From Bacteroides sp. (GTDB taxonomy: Bacteria; Bacteroidota; Bacteroidia; Bacteroidales; Muribaculaceae), in assembly GCA_014802325.1 (NCBI GenBank), contig JAAVCK010000018.1, positions 1-44,196 of the forward strand: a stretch of DNA of 44,196 bases. The letters run 5' to 3'. Below, in pieces: positions 1 through 8,948 of the stretch (its first letter is position 1; every line of letters begins with the position of its first letter). The translations under genes were made by a program, and so were the position numbers. The notes beneath the pieces were generated by a model. It saw only the letters and a list, made by a program, of their open reading frames with translations, was not told the origin of the DNA and did no database searches.

Positions 1-118
1 GAATTATGAATCATGAATTATGAATCATGAATTATGAATCATGAATTATGAATCATGAATTATGAATCATGAATTATGAATCATGAATCAAAAAGAATCA
101 TGAATCAAAAGGAATCAT
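1..118. repeat. Short tandem repeat, GAATTATGAATCAT x6 plus two 17-base variants
   Basis: Six perfect 14-base units (GAATTATGAATCAT) fill 1-84. Two near-identical 17-base units (GAATCAAAAAGAATCAT and GAATCAAAAGGAATCAT) fill 85-118 and end directly against the stop codon of the antiporter gene at 119. The array may continue left of the window. The same ATGAATCAT wording recurs at 8866-8948 and 12281-12342, so this belongs to a dispersed family of low-complexity intergenic tracts. No coding function is apparent. Confidence 0.9.
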
Positions 119-2401
119 TTAGGCGAGGGTGGAGATGCGGGCGGTGTCGCCTACGAGCCAGAGGGTGTCGCCGGGACGGAAGGTGAACTGCGGTGTGGGC
201 GAGATGTATTCGTCGTCGCGGTAGATGGATACGATGAGCGATGAGTAGTTGTTGCGGAAATTGGTATCGGCTACTGTCATGCCCACAACGGGGGAGGTCT
301 CGGTGAGTCGGACGGATGTGAATTTTACGTCGACGGGTGTGGAGCTGTCGGATTCCTGATTGTCAAGTTCAACTACCGGCAGGAGTGCCTGGATCTGCTC
401 GTCGGTGCCGATGATGCCGAGGACGTCGCCGGGGAAGATTCGTGCGTCGCCCGAGGGGACGGGATCGACAGATACGCCTCGCTGAATGCTGGCTACCGAT
501 ACGCCATACTGCGAGCGCAGGGGTGAGTGCTTGAGCTGCTCACCTACGAAGGGGCAGTCGGGACCTACGGTCATGTATGCGAGGTGGAGATTGGCGATAA
601 TATTGTTGTTTCGTCCTGACCGGCGGAGTTCGCGCTCGTTGAGATTATCGAGAAATTTCGACTCGATGTGGTTGAGGCGGCGGCGTATGCGCTTGGAATA
701 GGACATGAGCAGTACAATGAATAGCGCGAGTCCGATGGTCCAGCCTACTGTCATTGAGTAGATGGCCGACAGGAGGTAGACTATCAGAGCCATGGCAATG
801 ATGAGGCGGAAAACCGACATGATGATGAGGGGAACGTCGAAGCGGGCGTTGGCGGCAATGAGACGTTCGCGCTCAGTCTTTTTGGATGCCGGATAGGTGA
901 GCGCCAGCAGGAATGGAGCCATGGCCACGAGGGCGGTGACGGTGGTGAGGAACTTGCCCCAGCCGGGCATGATCCTTACCATAAATGGTAGGAATATCTT
1001 GGTGGCAACAGCCGTGATGGCTATGAGAATGGAGGAGTAGAGCACCACGCGCCAGAGGTAGCGGCGGAGGAGCGAACGCCACAGCGCCACGGAGGTGCCG
1101 GTCTCGGCAGTGCAGTTGGTGGAGTAGCGGTCGATGAGGAAGTGGAGGCGCGAGGGTAGAATACGCTCGATGAAGCGGTAGACGGGATCGGCCATGCGGA
1201 TGAAGTAGGGAGTGGTGAATGTGGTGATTACCGACACGGCCACTACTATGGGGTAAATGGTGGGCTGGAGAACCCCGAGCGACATGCCGAGCGAAGCGAT
1301 GATGAAAGCGAACTCACCGATCTGGGTGAGCGAGAAGCCGCTCTGTATGGCCACTTTGAGCGTCTGTCCGGTGAGGAGCATGCCGAAAGTGCCGAAGAAT
1401 ATCATGCCGACGATCACTACGCCTGAGAGCAGGAATATAGGTCCGGCGTATTCGACGATGATGTGAGGATTGACCATCATGCCCACGGATATGAAGAATA
1501 CCGATCCGAAGAGGTCTTTGACGGAGGTGGTGACGCGCTCGATGCGCTCGGCGAAGCTTGTGCCTGCGAGAATGGAGCCCATTACGAACGCTCCGAGAGC
1601 GAGCGAGAAGCCGCAGGCCACGGAGAATACGGCCATGCCCAGACAGAGGCCCATGGATACGATGAGAAGAGTCTCATTGTTGAGGAATCGGCGCTGGGAA
1701 TTGAAGAGCGAGGGGAGGATAAACACTCCGACGAGAAACCAGATGATGAGGAAGAAGGCGAGTTTGCCGACCGAGAAAAGCATCTCGGCTCCCTGCACGG
1801 AATTGTTGACGGCGATGGAAGAAAGGATTACCATCATGAGCACGGCGAAGAGGTCTTCGACGATGAGGACTGCGAACACGAGCGATGCAAACTTGTGGTG
1901 TTGCAGATTCATGTCGGTAAACGCCTTGATGATGATGGTGGTGGACGACATGGAGAGCATGCCACCGAGGAAAAGACAGTTGATGGTGGTGAATCCGAGG
2001 AAATGACCTACGGCGAATCCGGCGCACATCATGCCCGAGACTATGAACAGCGCCGTGACGACAGCCGAGCCGCCGGCATTGAGCAACTTCTTGAACGAGA
2101 ACTCAAGACCGAGCGAGAACAGCAGCACTATGATACCGATCTGCGCCCAGAAGTCGATATTGGCTTCGGTGGTGACTGAGGGGAGGTATTCAAAATTAGG
2201 GCTGGCGAGAAATCCGGCCACGATGTATCCGAGCACCACAGGCTGCTTGAGCCACTTGAACAGCAGGGTGGTGAAGGCAGCGAGAATGAGGATGAAAGCG
2301 AGGTCGGAAATAAGACCGTTGACGTTGAAAGCACCTGCTTCGGCAGCTTCGTGAGCGGCCGCGGCGCCTTCGGTAGATATCATAGCAAGGATGGAAAACA
2401 T
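119..2401 (-). CDS. CPA2-family cation/proton antiporter with two RCK_C (TrkA-C) domains
   Basis: A 760-residue inner-membrane protein of the KefB/CPA2 monovalent cation:proton antiporter family, likely exchanging K+ or Na+ for H+. Roughly the first 400 residues hold about a dozen hydrophobic segments of the Na+/H+ exchanger fold, including the LFSLGLEFSFKKLL region near residue 95. Further hydrophobic segments lie around residues 460-570. The C-terminus carries two RCK_C-type ligand-binding modules, about 596-680 and 690-760, each with the FPGD/RPGD turn typical of that domain. No NAD-binding TrkA-N domain is seen. It starts 18 bases after the MgtC-like gene ends and is probably the last gene of the operon that begins near 4074. 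The ion specificity cannot be read from the sequence. Confidence 0.88.
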   Translation of the reverse strand: MFSILAMISTEGAAAAHEAAEAGAFNVNGLISDLAFILILAAFTTLLFKWLKQPVVLGYIVAGFLASPNFEYLPSVTTEANIDFWAQIGIIVLLFSLGLEFSFKKLLNAGGSAVVTALFIVSGMMCAGFAVGHFLGFTTINCLFLGGMLSMSSTTIIIKAFTDMNLQHHKFASLVFAVLIVEDLFAVLMMVILSSIAVNNSVQGAEMLFSVGKLAFFLIIWFLVGVFILPSLFNSQRRFLNNETLLIVSMGLCLGMAVFSVACGFSLALGAFVMGSILAGTSFAERIERVTTSVKDLFGSVFFISVGMMVNPHIIVEYAGPIFLLSGVVIVGMIFFGTFGMLLTGQTLKVAIQSGFSLTQIGEFAFIIASLGMSLGVLQPTIYPIVVAVSVITTFTTPYFIRMADPVYRFIERILPSRLHFLIDRYSTNCTAETGTSVALWRSLLRRYLWRVVLYSSILIAITAVATKIFLPFMVRIMPGWGKFLTTVTALVAMAPFLLALTYPASKKTERERLIAANARFDVPLIIMSVFRLIIAMALIVYLLSAIYSMTVGWTIGLALFIVLLMSYSKRIRRRLNHIESKFLDNLNERELRRSGRNNNIIANLHLAYMTVGPDCPFVGEQLKHSPLRSQYGVSVASIQRGVSVDPVPSGDARIFPGDVLGIIGTDEQIQALLPVVELDNQESDSSTPVDVKFTSVRLTETSPVVGMTVADTNFRNNYSSLIVSIYRDDEYISPTPQFTFRPGDTLWLVGDTARISTLA

Positions 2402-2419
2402 AGTGTATACCGGTATCTG

Positions 2420-3139
2420 TCAGGAAAGATCAGCTTGGTTGGAAAGTGAGATGGATATGGTGGGATTGACTCGGCTCAGGTCGTGAAACACGGTCATGAA
2501 GTCGTAGCGGTCAGGGACGATTACGAGCAGATTCAGGCGGGTATAGTCGGCGTCGTATTCAAAGTCGACGTATACGCGCGACAGATGGATGTGGTGGCGG
2601 GAGAGGACTTCGCGGTATCCGTCGATGGAATGGATGATACCGCTGATGCGCAGGCGTATGGTGCGTGCTTCGTGGCCGAGGCTGATACGGTATTCGATCA
2701 TTTCGAGCACGGAGAGGATGGCGAGCACGAGCAGGGTGGCTGCGATGGCCACGATATACATGCCTACTCCTACGGCCATGCCGATGGTGGCGATGATCCA
2801 TATGCCGGCAGCTGTGGTGAGACCGCGCACGGAGCCTTTCATCTGTATGATGGCGCCTGCACCGAGAAAACCTATGCCGGTGATAACCTGAGCGGCTATA
2901 CGGCCAGGGTCGCCATTTTTGAGGCCGAGGTATTCCTGGGGCACGTAGATGGAAAGAATCATGGCCAGGCATGCACCCATGGATATGAGGGCGAACGTGC
3001 GCAGACCGGCGGCCTGTCCCTTGCGCTTGCGCTCAAGGCCTATGGCACTGCCGAGGAGGAGGGCCAGCAGAAGCCGGAATATGGCGCAGAGGGTGGACAG
3101 TTCGCGGGCGTTGATGCAGTCGATGAAGTCCTGCCACAT
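2420..3139 (-). CDS. MgtC/SapB-family membrane protein
   Basis: A 239-residue protein of the MgtC/SapB family. The hallmark segment near residue 25 reads LLLALLLGSAIGLERKRKGQ, followed by LRTFALISMGA, TGIGFLGAGAII and VRGLTTAAGIWI, all conserved family blocks. About five membrane helices occupy residues 17-145. A soluble, ACT-like C-terminal domain covers about 160-239. Related proteins are linked to magnesium homeostasis and, in some pathogens, to inhibition of the F-type ATPase; the role here is not known. It starts 6 bases after the coiled-coil gene ends and is followed after 18 bases by the antiporter, so the three genes probably form one ion-homeostasis or envelope operon. Confidence 0.88.
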   Translation of the reverse strand: MWQDFIDCINARELSTLCAIFRLLLALLLGSAIGLERKRKGQAAGLRTFALISMGACLAMILSIYVPQEYLGLKNGDPGRIAAQVITGIGFLGAGAIIQMKGSVRGLTTAAGIWIIATIGMAVGVGMYIVAIAATLLVLAILSVLEMIEYRISLGHEARTIRLRISGIIHSIDGYREVLSRHHIHLSRVYVDFEYDADYTRLNLLVIVPDRYDFMTVFHDLSRVNPTISISLSNQADLS

Positions 3140-3145
3140 AAGGAT

Positions 3146-4057
3146 TTATTTCTTGAGAGTGAAGTGGCGCGATACGAGGCGATAGCCGTCGGTGAAGAGC
3201 TCGACGGTGTAGTCGCCTGGATTGAGCGTGGTATTGACATCCCAGTAAATGGTGACCCCGGGTATCTCGTCGCCGGCATATTCGATGGTCTTGCGGGCAG
3301 TGGCGGGAATGGAACGTCCTTCAAAGTCAAAGCTCATGCCGCCGCCGAGGAGCTGTCCTTCGGGGTTGACGATGCGGAGGTAGATGGTCTTGGAACCGAC
3401 GGGTGTGGAATTGTTTTGCGGGATGGTGAAAGTGACCATAAGCTGCTTGGCCTTGGTGATGTTTTTCTCGGTCTTGCCGTTCTTTTTGAGACCGGTTATA
3501 GACAGGCCGGTCACGTTGAGCTTCTCGGCGAGAGTCATACGCTCGGTAAGAGTCTCGTTACGCTGCTGCACGTCGGCTACTTTGGATGAAAGCTCACGGT
3601 TGCGGGCGCGCACTTCGTCGTTTTCCTGACGGAGAGCGCCGTTTTCTTTGTTGAGCGAGTCAATCTGGGCGATATAGTGGCGCAGGAGTCCCTTGAGAGT
3701 TCCGATTTCGTTCTGGAGTTCCTGAATACGCGCGCGGTTTTTGGTCTTCTCGCTGTTGAGCTCCTTGATGAGCTGCTCTACCTTGGCTTTAGCGGCGGTG
3801 TATTTGGCCAGAATGGTGTCGTTGGCAATACGGGTGGCCTGGTCTTCGTATTGACGGAACTCGGCGTTGATGGCGTCAAACTCGTTGGTGAGCTGGAGCT
3901 GGTCGTTGGAAAGGCGCAGTTCTTCGTTTTGCAGGTTGGCCTCCTCGACCTGGTTTTTGAGCGAAGTCACCTGGGTGACGCTGAAAATCACGGCGCCGAG
4001 CAGGAGAAGGGCGAGAATGATAACTGCCCAGATAAGTGGAGTGAATTTATTTTTCAT
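3146..4057 (-). CDS. Membrane-anchored coiled-coil protein of unknown function
   Basis: A 303-residue protein I cannot assign to a named family. A short basic start (MKNKFTP) is followed by one hydrophobic helix at about residues 10-29. Residues 30-165 form a long heptad-rich coiled coil (QVEEANLQNEELRLSNDQLQ and onward). The last 130 residues look like a compact beta-rich domain. This suggests an inner-membrane anchor with a periplasmic coiled coil and a terminal sandwich domain. It is the first gene of a three-gene operon with the MgtC-like protein and the antiporter, 58 bases below a possible promoter at 4074-4081. The boundary of the C-terminal domain is approximate. Confidence 0.78.
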   Translation of the reverse strand: MKNKFTPLIWAVIILALLLLGAVIFSVTQVTSLKNQVEEANLQNEELRLSNDQLQLTNEFDAINAEFRQYEDQATRIANDTILAKYTAAKAKVEQLIKELNSEKTKNRARIQELQNEIGTLKGLLRHYIAQIDSLNKENGALRQENDEVRARNRELSSKVADVQQRNETLTERMTLAEKLNVTGLSITGLKKNGKTEKNITKAKQLMVTFTIPQNNSTPVGSKTIYLRIVNPEGQLLGGGMSFDFEGRSIPATARKTIEYAGDEIPGVTIYWDVNTTLNPGDYTVELFTDGYRLVSRHFTLKK

Positions 4058-4073
4058 CGTGACAGAATTTTTG

Positions 4074-4081
4074 CAAAGGTA
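4074..4081 (-). promoter_or_regulatory. Promoter -7 element of the coiled-coil/mgtC/antiporter operon
   Basis: The minus strand reads TACCTTTG here, matching the Bacteroidota TAnnTTTG -7 element, 16 bases from the ATG at 4057. No clear TTTG is visible 19-21 bases upstream, so the call rests on the -7 box and on its position between two genes. Confidence 0.5.
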
Positions 4082-4121
4082 CGAAAATTTCGGGAATTAT
4101 CGAGCGATGCCGGACTGTAGG

Positions 4122-4871
4122 TCACAGCTTGAGGAGGTTGAGGGCTTTTTCGAGGTCGGCGGGGGTGTCGATGCCTATTGTGGGGGCTGTGGAGGGGGCC
4201 GTGGCGATGCGGTAGCCGGCCTGAAGCCATCGGAGCTGTTCGAGCGACTCGGCTATTTCGAGGGGTGAGCGCGGGAGGGTGGTGATGTGCTGGAGGGTGT
4301 CAGCCTTGTAGCCGTAGAGGCCTACGTGGGTGAGATAGGCGTGGTGGCTCGGCCATTGTTCGCACGGCAGACCGCGGAGGTAAGGGATGACTGAGCGTGA
4401 GAAGTAGAGGGCGTTGCCGTCGGTATCGGTCACCACTTTGGGTTTGTTGGGGTCGGCCAGGTCGGCGTAGTCGCCATCGGGGCTGAAGGGGCGGACAATG
4501 GTGGCGAGTTGAGTGTCGGGCCGGGAGATGAATATATCCATCACGGCGCGCAGCTGGCCCGGGTCGATGAATGGTTCATCGCCCTGGATGTTGATCACCA
4601 CGTCGGCCGAGGAGCGGAGGTTGCGATATGCTTCAGCGCAACGGTCGGTGCCGCTGGAGTGGGAGGGTGAGGTCATGACGACATTGCCGCCGAATGCGCG
4701 TACGGCGTCGGCTATGCGGTCGTCGTCGGTGCAGACGGCGAGGTCAGTGAATACGGAGGCGACGCGTTCGTATACGCGCTGTATCATAGGTTTTCCTGCC
4801 ATCATGGCAAGGGGCTTGCCGGGGAAGCGTGTGGATGCGTAGCGGGCGGGGATAAGAGCGAGAAATTTCAT
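4122..4871 (-). CDS. kdsB: 3-deoxy-manno-octulosonate cytidylyltransferase (CMP-Kdo synthetase)
   Basis: A 249-residue cytosolic enzyme that activates Kdo with CTP to give CMP-Kdo for lipopolysaccharide inner-core synthesis. The N-terminal nucleotide-binding signature IPARYASTRFPGKPL is at residues 7-21. VINIQGDEPFI near residue 93 is the conserved metal-binding block, and RSVIPYLRG near residue 157 is also typical. Length matches the family (about 245-255). It follows the NfeD gene with a 15-base gap, so it is probably the last gene of the adaptor/OMF/NfeD operon, which would link that operon to the envelope. Confidence 0.95.
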   Translation of the reverse strand: MKFLALIPARYASTRFPGKPLAMMAGKPMIQRVYERVASVFTDLAVCTDDDRIADAVRAFGGNVVMTSPSHSSGTDRCAEAYRNLRSSADVVINIQGDEPFIDPGQLRAVMDIFISRPDTQLATIVRPFSPDGDYADLADPNKPKVVTDTDGNALYFSRSVIPYLRGLPCEQWPSHHAYLTHVGLYGYKADTLQHITTLPRSPLEIAESLEQLRWLQAGYRIATAPSTAPTIGIDTPADLEKALNLLKL

Positions 4872-4886
4872 GATTGTAATGTGAGG

Positions 4887-6275
4887 TTAAAGGGTGCGTG
4901 TGACGTAGATCTGGGCGTTTTCGTAGCGCACGATGTTGACTTTCTGTCCGGCGGGGATGAACGACATGGTGGCTACCGCATCGAGCGTCTGCCCGTCGAC
5001 AAGCACTTTGCCCGAGGGGCGGAGGTCAGTGACGGCTACGCCTGTGTGGCCGATGAAGCGCTTGGGCGACATGTCGACTCCGATGTAACCTTCGTCGACC
5101 TGCTGAGTAAGGAGGAGCTCGGTATGGCGGCGTGCCCATCGCGGGCCGTAGGATGATGTGAGATACCATATCAGGGCTATGGCGAGCACCACGCCTGCGC
5201 AGAAGATCACGAGCGACGATATGAGTGAGTCGGAGTCGTAGAATCCGAGCGAGAATGTCATGTGCTCGATGAGTCCGATAATTATGGCGGCGCTCACGCA
5301 GAGTATGCCTGAAATGCCGGTGATGCCGAATCCGGGGACGACGAATATCTCAAGCAATATCAGAATCAGTCCGACGATAAAGAGCACTACTATCCAGCTG
5401 CTGGCTATGCCTACGAGGTAGAGGGGCAGGAAGTAGAGCGCGGCAGCGGTGATGGCCACTACCGAGGGGAAGCCCATGCCGGCTGTCTGCATCTCCATGT
5501 AGATGCCTCCGATTATCAGCATGATGAGTATGGCCTGGACTCCCGGCGAGGTGAAAAATCCGATCAAGCGGTCGACCCACGAGGGGGCGTAGGTGGTAGT
5601 GGTGTAGGAATTGATGCCGAGATTTTGGAGCACTTCCGGTATGGAGGATGCGCGGCCGTCGGCATAGCCCCAGTGCAGGGCTTCGTCGGTGGTGAAGGTG
5701 AGCACCCGGGTGGAGTCGATCAGTCCGGGGACGCTTACGCGCGAGTCGACCATGGCTTCGGCTATGAGGGGGTCGCGCCGCCACTGCATGGTGGAGTCGT
5801 CGGCGAGATATTTGCCGTGGTGTTCGGCGGTAGCTCTCATCATGGCGCGCATGTATGACTGATATTTGTCGGGCATGGCCGAGCCGTCGGTGCCGCTCAC
5901 TACCGTGACGGCTCCCATGGTGGCTCCGGGACGCATGACTACGGTGTCGCACGCCAGAGCTATCAGGGCGCCGGCCGAAGCGGCATTGTTGTCGACGAAT
6001 GCCACTACGGGGCGGGGGTAGTTGAGGAGGGCTGTGCGGATGGAGTCGGCGTGGACCACCGATCCGCCGTAGGTGTTGAGGTGGACGAGTATCATGTCGG
6101 CATCCATGGCGCGGGCGTTGTCGAGCGCATTGCGGGTGTAGAGCCACGTGGTCGATCCGATCTCGTCGTCGAGGTTGAGCACATACACCTTTGCCGGATC
6201 AGCGGCCGGGATGGATGCAGCGGCAGAGCTGATGATGGCCAGAAGGGCGGTGAAGAGGGCGAGGAAGCGTTTCAT
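4887..6275 (-). CDS. NfeD-family membrane serine protease (ClpP-like plus NfeD/OB domain)
   Basis: A 462-residue protein of the NfeD/SppA-related family. A signal-type N-terminus (about 1-22) precedes a ClpP/crotonase-fold protease domain. The predicted oxyanion glycines are G70-G71, the nucleophile Ser100 lies in NNAASAG, and Lys137 in PDKYQSY is a good candidate for the catalytic base. About four to five membrane helices lie at 230-375, followed by the small beta-barrel NfeD domain (about 400-462, with VGVDMSPKRFIGHTGVAVTD). Long NfeD proteins of this type often act with stomatin-like proteins in membrane quality control; no stomatin gene is adjacent. The ATG overlaps the stop of the outer-membrane factor gene by 4 bases, indicating translational coupling. 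Confidence 0.88.
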   Translation of the reverse strand: MKRFLALFTALLAIISSAAASIPAADPAKVYVLNLDDEIGSTTWLYTRNALDNARAMDADMILVHLNTYGGSVVHADSIRTALLNYPRPVVAFVDNNAASAGALIALACDTVVMRPGATMGAVTVVSGTDGSAMPDKYQSYMRAMMRATAEHHGKYLADDSTMQWRRDPLIAEAMVDSRVSVPGLIDSTRVLTFTTDEALHWGYADGRASSIPEVLQNLGINSYTTTTYAPSWVDRLIGFFTSPGVQAILIMLIIGGIYMEMQTAGMGFPSVVAITAAALYFLPLYLVGIASSWIVVLFIVGLILILLEIFVVPGFGITGISGILCVSAAIIIGLIEHMTFSLGFYDSDSLISSLVIFCAGVVLAIALIWYLTSSYGPRWARRHTELLLTQQVDEGYIGVDMSPKRFIGHTGVAVTDLRPSGKVLVDGQTLDAVATMSFIPAGQKVNIVRYENAQIYVTRTL

Positions 6276-7672
6276 TTCGGTAGATTTAATAAGTCGGGCG
6301 AACCACCGCCTACGGCCTTGTAGACTTGCACGAGGGCGAGATACTGGTCGCGGCGGGCGTTGGCAAATCCTATCTGGGCGTCGAAATACTGACGCTGCGC
6401 GTCAAGCACTTCAAGGTAGTGGAGCATACCGCCTCGGTATTGCAGTCGCGACAGTTCGACGTATTTCAGAGCGGCGTCGCGGAGCTCCTCCATCAGGGCG
6501 GTGGTGTGGCGAGCCTTGTGGTAGGCGGTTACGGCATCCTGCACCTCGACAAATGCGGCTATGACACACTGCTCGTAGGCGAGCCGGGTCTGTTCGTAGA
6601 CCTGTATGGCCTGCTGCCATGCGCGCTTCTTTCGTCCGAAGTCAAATACGGGAGCGGTGATGCTTCCGATGAAATCGCCGTAGAGCGAACGGAAAAATCC
6701 GCCGAAAGAGTCGTTTTCCCATCCGCCGGTGAGCGAGACCACTATCGACGGGAAGCGGTCGGCATACGAGATGCCTACGCCGTCCATTGCGGCTTTGAGG
6801 CGAAGCTCGGCGGCCATCACGTCGGGGCGACGGCGCAGTAGGTCGGTAGGGACACCGGTGAGAAGGGTGTCGGGCAGGCCTTCGTTGAGATACAGATGCG
6901 ACATGCCGATCTCGCGTCCGGGAAATTCACCCATGAGCAGGGCGAGGGCGTTGAGGCGACTCTGAAGGTCGTTTTCGAGCGAAGGAATAAGAGCGGCGGC
7001 GGAGTTGTATTCCACTTTGGCCTGCTGATATACGGTCTCAGAGGTGAGTCCGCCTTCGTAGCGCAGCCGGGCCTGTTCGAGACCTTCGCGGCGTGTGACG
7101 AGAGTCTGCTTTACGATGGCTATCTGAGTGTCGAGCGCGAGGAGGTTGAAATATGTGGTGGCCGCTTCGGCTATGAGCGACATCTGAAGGGCGCGGTAGT
7201 CCTCGACCGAGGCGCGGTAAAGATTGGCACTTTTGCGGCGCTGGCGGGCCTGTTTGCCCCAGAGGTTGGCTTCCCAAGCCACGTTGGCTGTCAGGTCGAG
7301 GGTATTGCCTACGGTGTGGGGCGAGCCGGAGTAGTTGATACGCTCCTGCTCGGCTGATATGCCGGCTGAAATTTCGGGTGCGAGATTCAGTCGGTCGGTG
7401 TGGTATTGCAGGCGCAGCTCCTCGATGCGAGAGGCGGCTGCGAGGAAGTCGCGGTTGTGGAGCAGCGTGCGCTCGATTATGAAGCGGAGATTGCGGTCAG
7501 TGTAAATCTCCCACCACTGCATGTCGGCATATGAGAGCGAGTCGGCCACGGTGCCCTCATATCTTTCGGGTATGTCGGTGCCGATGGTGCTTGCGGTGAG
7601 ATCGCGAGTGCCGGAGCATGCCGCAAGCATCAGTGTTAACAGTGTGGCTATCAGTGCAGCTTTGAGATTCAT
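6272..7672 (-). CDS. TolC/NodT-type outer-membrane efflux lipoprotein
   Basis: A 466-residue outer-membrane factor of the NodT branch of the TolC family. The signal peptide ends in a lipobox (LMLAACSGT, Cys19). The rest shows the two tandem TolC repeats with long amphipathic helices; PDTLLTGVPTDLLRRRPDV near residue 270 is the typical link before the second repeat. It would form the trimeric exit duct of an efflux complex. It starts 12 bases after the adaptor gene ends, and the NfeD gene overlaps its stop. The gene for an RND or ABC inner-membrane pump, normally found between adaptor and duct, is absent. Confidence 0.92.
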   Translation of the reverse strand: MNLKAALIATLLTLMLAACSGTRDLTASTIGTDIPERYEGTVADSLSYADMQWWEIYTDRNLRFIIERTLLHNRDFLAAASRIEELRLQYHTDRLNLAPEISAGISAEQERINYSGSPHTVGNTLDLTANVAWEANLWGKQARQRRKSANLYRASVEDYRALQMSLIAEAATTYFNLLALDTQIAIVKQTLVTRREGLEQARLRYEGGLTSETVYQQAKVEYNSAAALIPSLENDLQSRLNALALLMGEFPGREIGMSHLYLNEGLPDTLLTGVPTDLLRRRPDVMAAELRLKAAMDGVGISYADRFPSIVVSLTGGWENDSFGGFFRSLYGDFIGSITAPVFDFGRKKRAWQQAIQVYEQTRLAYEQCVIAAFVEVQDAVTAYHKARHTTALMEELRDAALKYVELSRLQYRGGMLHYLEVLDAQRQYFDAQIGFANARRDQYLALVQVYKAVGGGSPDLLNLPK

Positions 7673-7684
7673 GGCCGTGAGATG

Positions 7685-8824
7685 TTATCGCGATGGTTTT
7701 ACGGGGTCGACCATCATACCGGGAGCAATGGAGTCAGTGTAGCGTGCCACGATGATCTCGCCGGGTGTGAGTCCGGAGCGCACGGTGACTTTGGGGCCGA
7801 ATTCGATACCGGTGTCAATATTGCGTTCGGCTGTAATATTGTCGTCACCGAGCACCATGACGAAAGCGCTGTCGCGTCGGATTTTGACGGCGGATGTGGG
7901 TATGGCTATGGTGGGCCGGTGCATGTCGAGGTATATCTTTATGCGTGCCTTTTCGCCGGGGAGGAGGTTGTGGTCGGGATTAGGCACAAGTGCGCTGACG
8001 TCAAAGGTTCCTGTCTCGGGGTCGACCGACGGTGAGGCGAAATCCACAATGCCTGAGTGGGGATATACGGAGCCGTCGGAGAGCGAAAGGGTGACGTAGG
8101 AGTTCCACGTGCAGGTGGAGTCGGTGTTGAGTATCTTTATGACGCGTGACTTGCCTTTGAAATATTCTGGGGCTGAGATGGCAAAGTCTACTCTGACGCT
8201 GTCGGTCTTCTCGATAGTGGCGAGGAGTGACTTGCCCGAGGGACCTACAAATGTGCCTATATCGGGTACTTTACCGGATATGTAGCCCGAAATGGGGGCT
8301 TGCACGGTGGTGTAGCCGAGGGTGATTTCGGCTGTGGTAAGGTCGGCCCGGCAGGCTTCGAGTTCGGCTTTTGCGGCATCGTAGGCCACTTCGGCGTTGT
8401 CGAGGTCGAGCTGTGAAGCGGCATTTTTCTCATAAAGGGGGCGTATGCGGTCGAGGTCACGGCGAGCCTTGTCGGCTTGCACACGCGCTTTTTCAAGATT
8501 GGCACGGGCGCGGCTGACGTTGGCCTTGTATATTCCGGGGTCGATGGCAAAGAGCACCTGGCCTTTGGATATGTGACTGCCTTCGATAAATGATATCCGC
8601 TGCAGGTAGCCGTCGACGCGGGCGTTGATTTCCACAAAGCGGTGGGCGCGGATAAGTCCGTTGTATTCGCCGTAGACCATCACGCTGTCGTCGGTGACGT
8701 GTATCACTTCCACCTCGGGAGTGGAGTCGGTCACCGACATGGATTGGGTGCATGAACATGTGCATGCGGCCAGCATCAGGGCGGAGGCTACCGGTGTGAA
8801 AAGTGATTTTTTCAGTTTTTGCAT
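7685..8824 (-). CDS. RND-type periplasmic adaptor lipoprotein (HlyD/AcrA family)
   Basis: A 379-residue membrane-fusion protein of the AcrA/MexA type. The signal peptide ends in a lipobox (LMLAACTCS, Cys21). The lipoyl half-motif VDGYLQRISFIEGSHISKGQ lies near residues 71-90, followed by a helical hairpin (about 105-170). The second lipoyl half (TVQAPISGYIS) is near residue 173, then the beta-barrel and membrane-proximal domains. It should link an inner-membrane transporter with the outer-membrane duct encoded 12 bases downstream. No pump gene is present in the operon, so it may work with a transporter encoded elsewhere. Confidence 0.92.
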   Translation of the reverse strand: MQKLKKSLFTPVASALMLAACTCSCTQSMSVTDSTPEVEVIHVTDDSVMVYGEYNGLIRAHRFVEINARVDGYLQRISFIEGSHISKGQVLFAIDPGIYKANVSRARANLEKARVQADKARRDLDRIRPLYEKNAASQLDLDNAEVAYDAAKAELEACRADLTTAEITLGYTTVQAPISGYISGKVPDIGTFVGPSGKSLLATIEKTDSVRVDFAISAPEYFKGKSRVIKILNTDSTCTWNSYVTLSLSDGSVYPHSGIVDFASPSVDPETGTFDVSALVPNPDHNLLPGEKARIKIYLDMHRPTIAIPTSAVKIRRDSAFVMVLGDDNITAERNIDTGIEFGPKVTVRSGLTPGEIIVARYTDSIAPGMMVDPVKPSR

Positions 8825-8846
8825 TTTCGGGAGATGATTTAATATG

Positions 8847-8854
8847 CAAAGATA
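8847..8854 (-). promoter_or_regulatory. Promoter -7 element of the adaptor/OMF/NfeD/kdsB operon
   Basis: The minus strand reads TATCTTTG, a match to TAnnTTTG, 22 bases from the adaptor ATG. The -33 region falls in the ATTCATGATT repeat tract and shows no TTTG, so the repeat may have replaced or altered the upstream element. Confidence 0.5.
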
Positions 8855-8865
8855 ATCACTTTTTT

Positions 8866-8948
8866 TGATTCATGATTCCTTTTTGATTCATGATTAAGGA
8901 TTCATGATTCATGATTCCTTTTTGATTTATGATTCATGATTCATGATT
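8866..8948. repeat. ATTCATGATT low-complexity tract
   Basis: Imperfect repetitions of GATTCATGATTC with CCTTTTT spacers. It has the same wording as 1-118 and 12281-12342. It sits between the adaptor promoter and the hairpin cluster that begins near 8949, the same order as at the second island. The frames open through it give only repetitive Asn-His-Glu-Ser peptides. Confidence 0.85.

Noticed and set aside
2483-3589. Plus-strand open frame (368 codons) opposite the MgtC-like and coiled-coil genes
   Set aside because: It spans two well-supported genes of the other strand and gives a compositionally odd His/Asp/Gly-rich protein. It is a shadow caused by GC-rich codon use.
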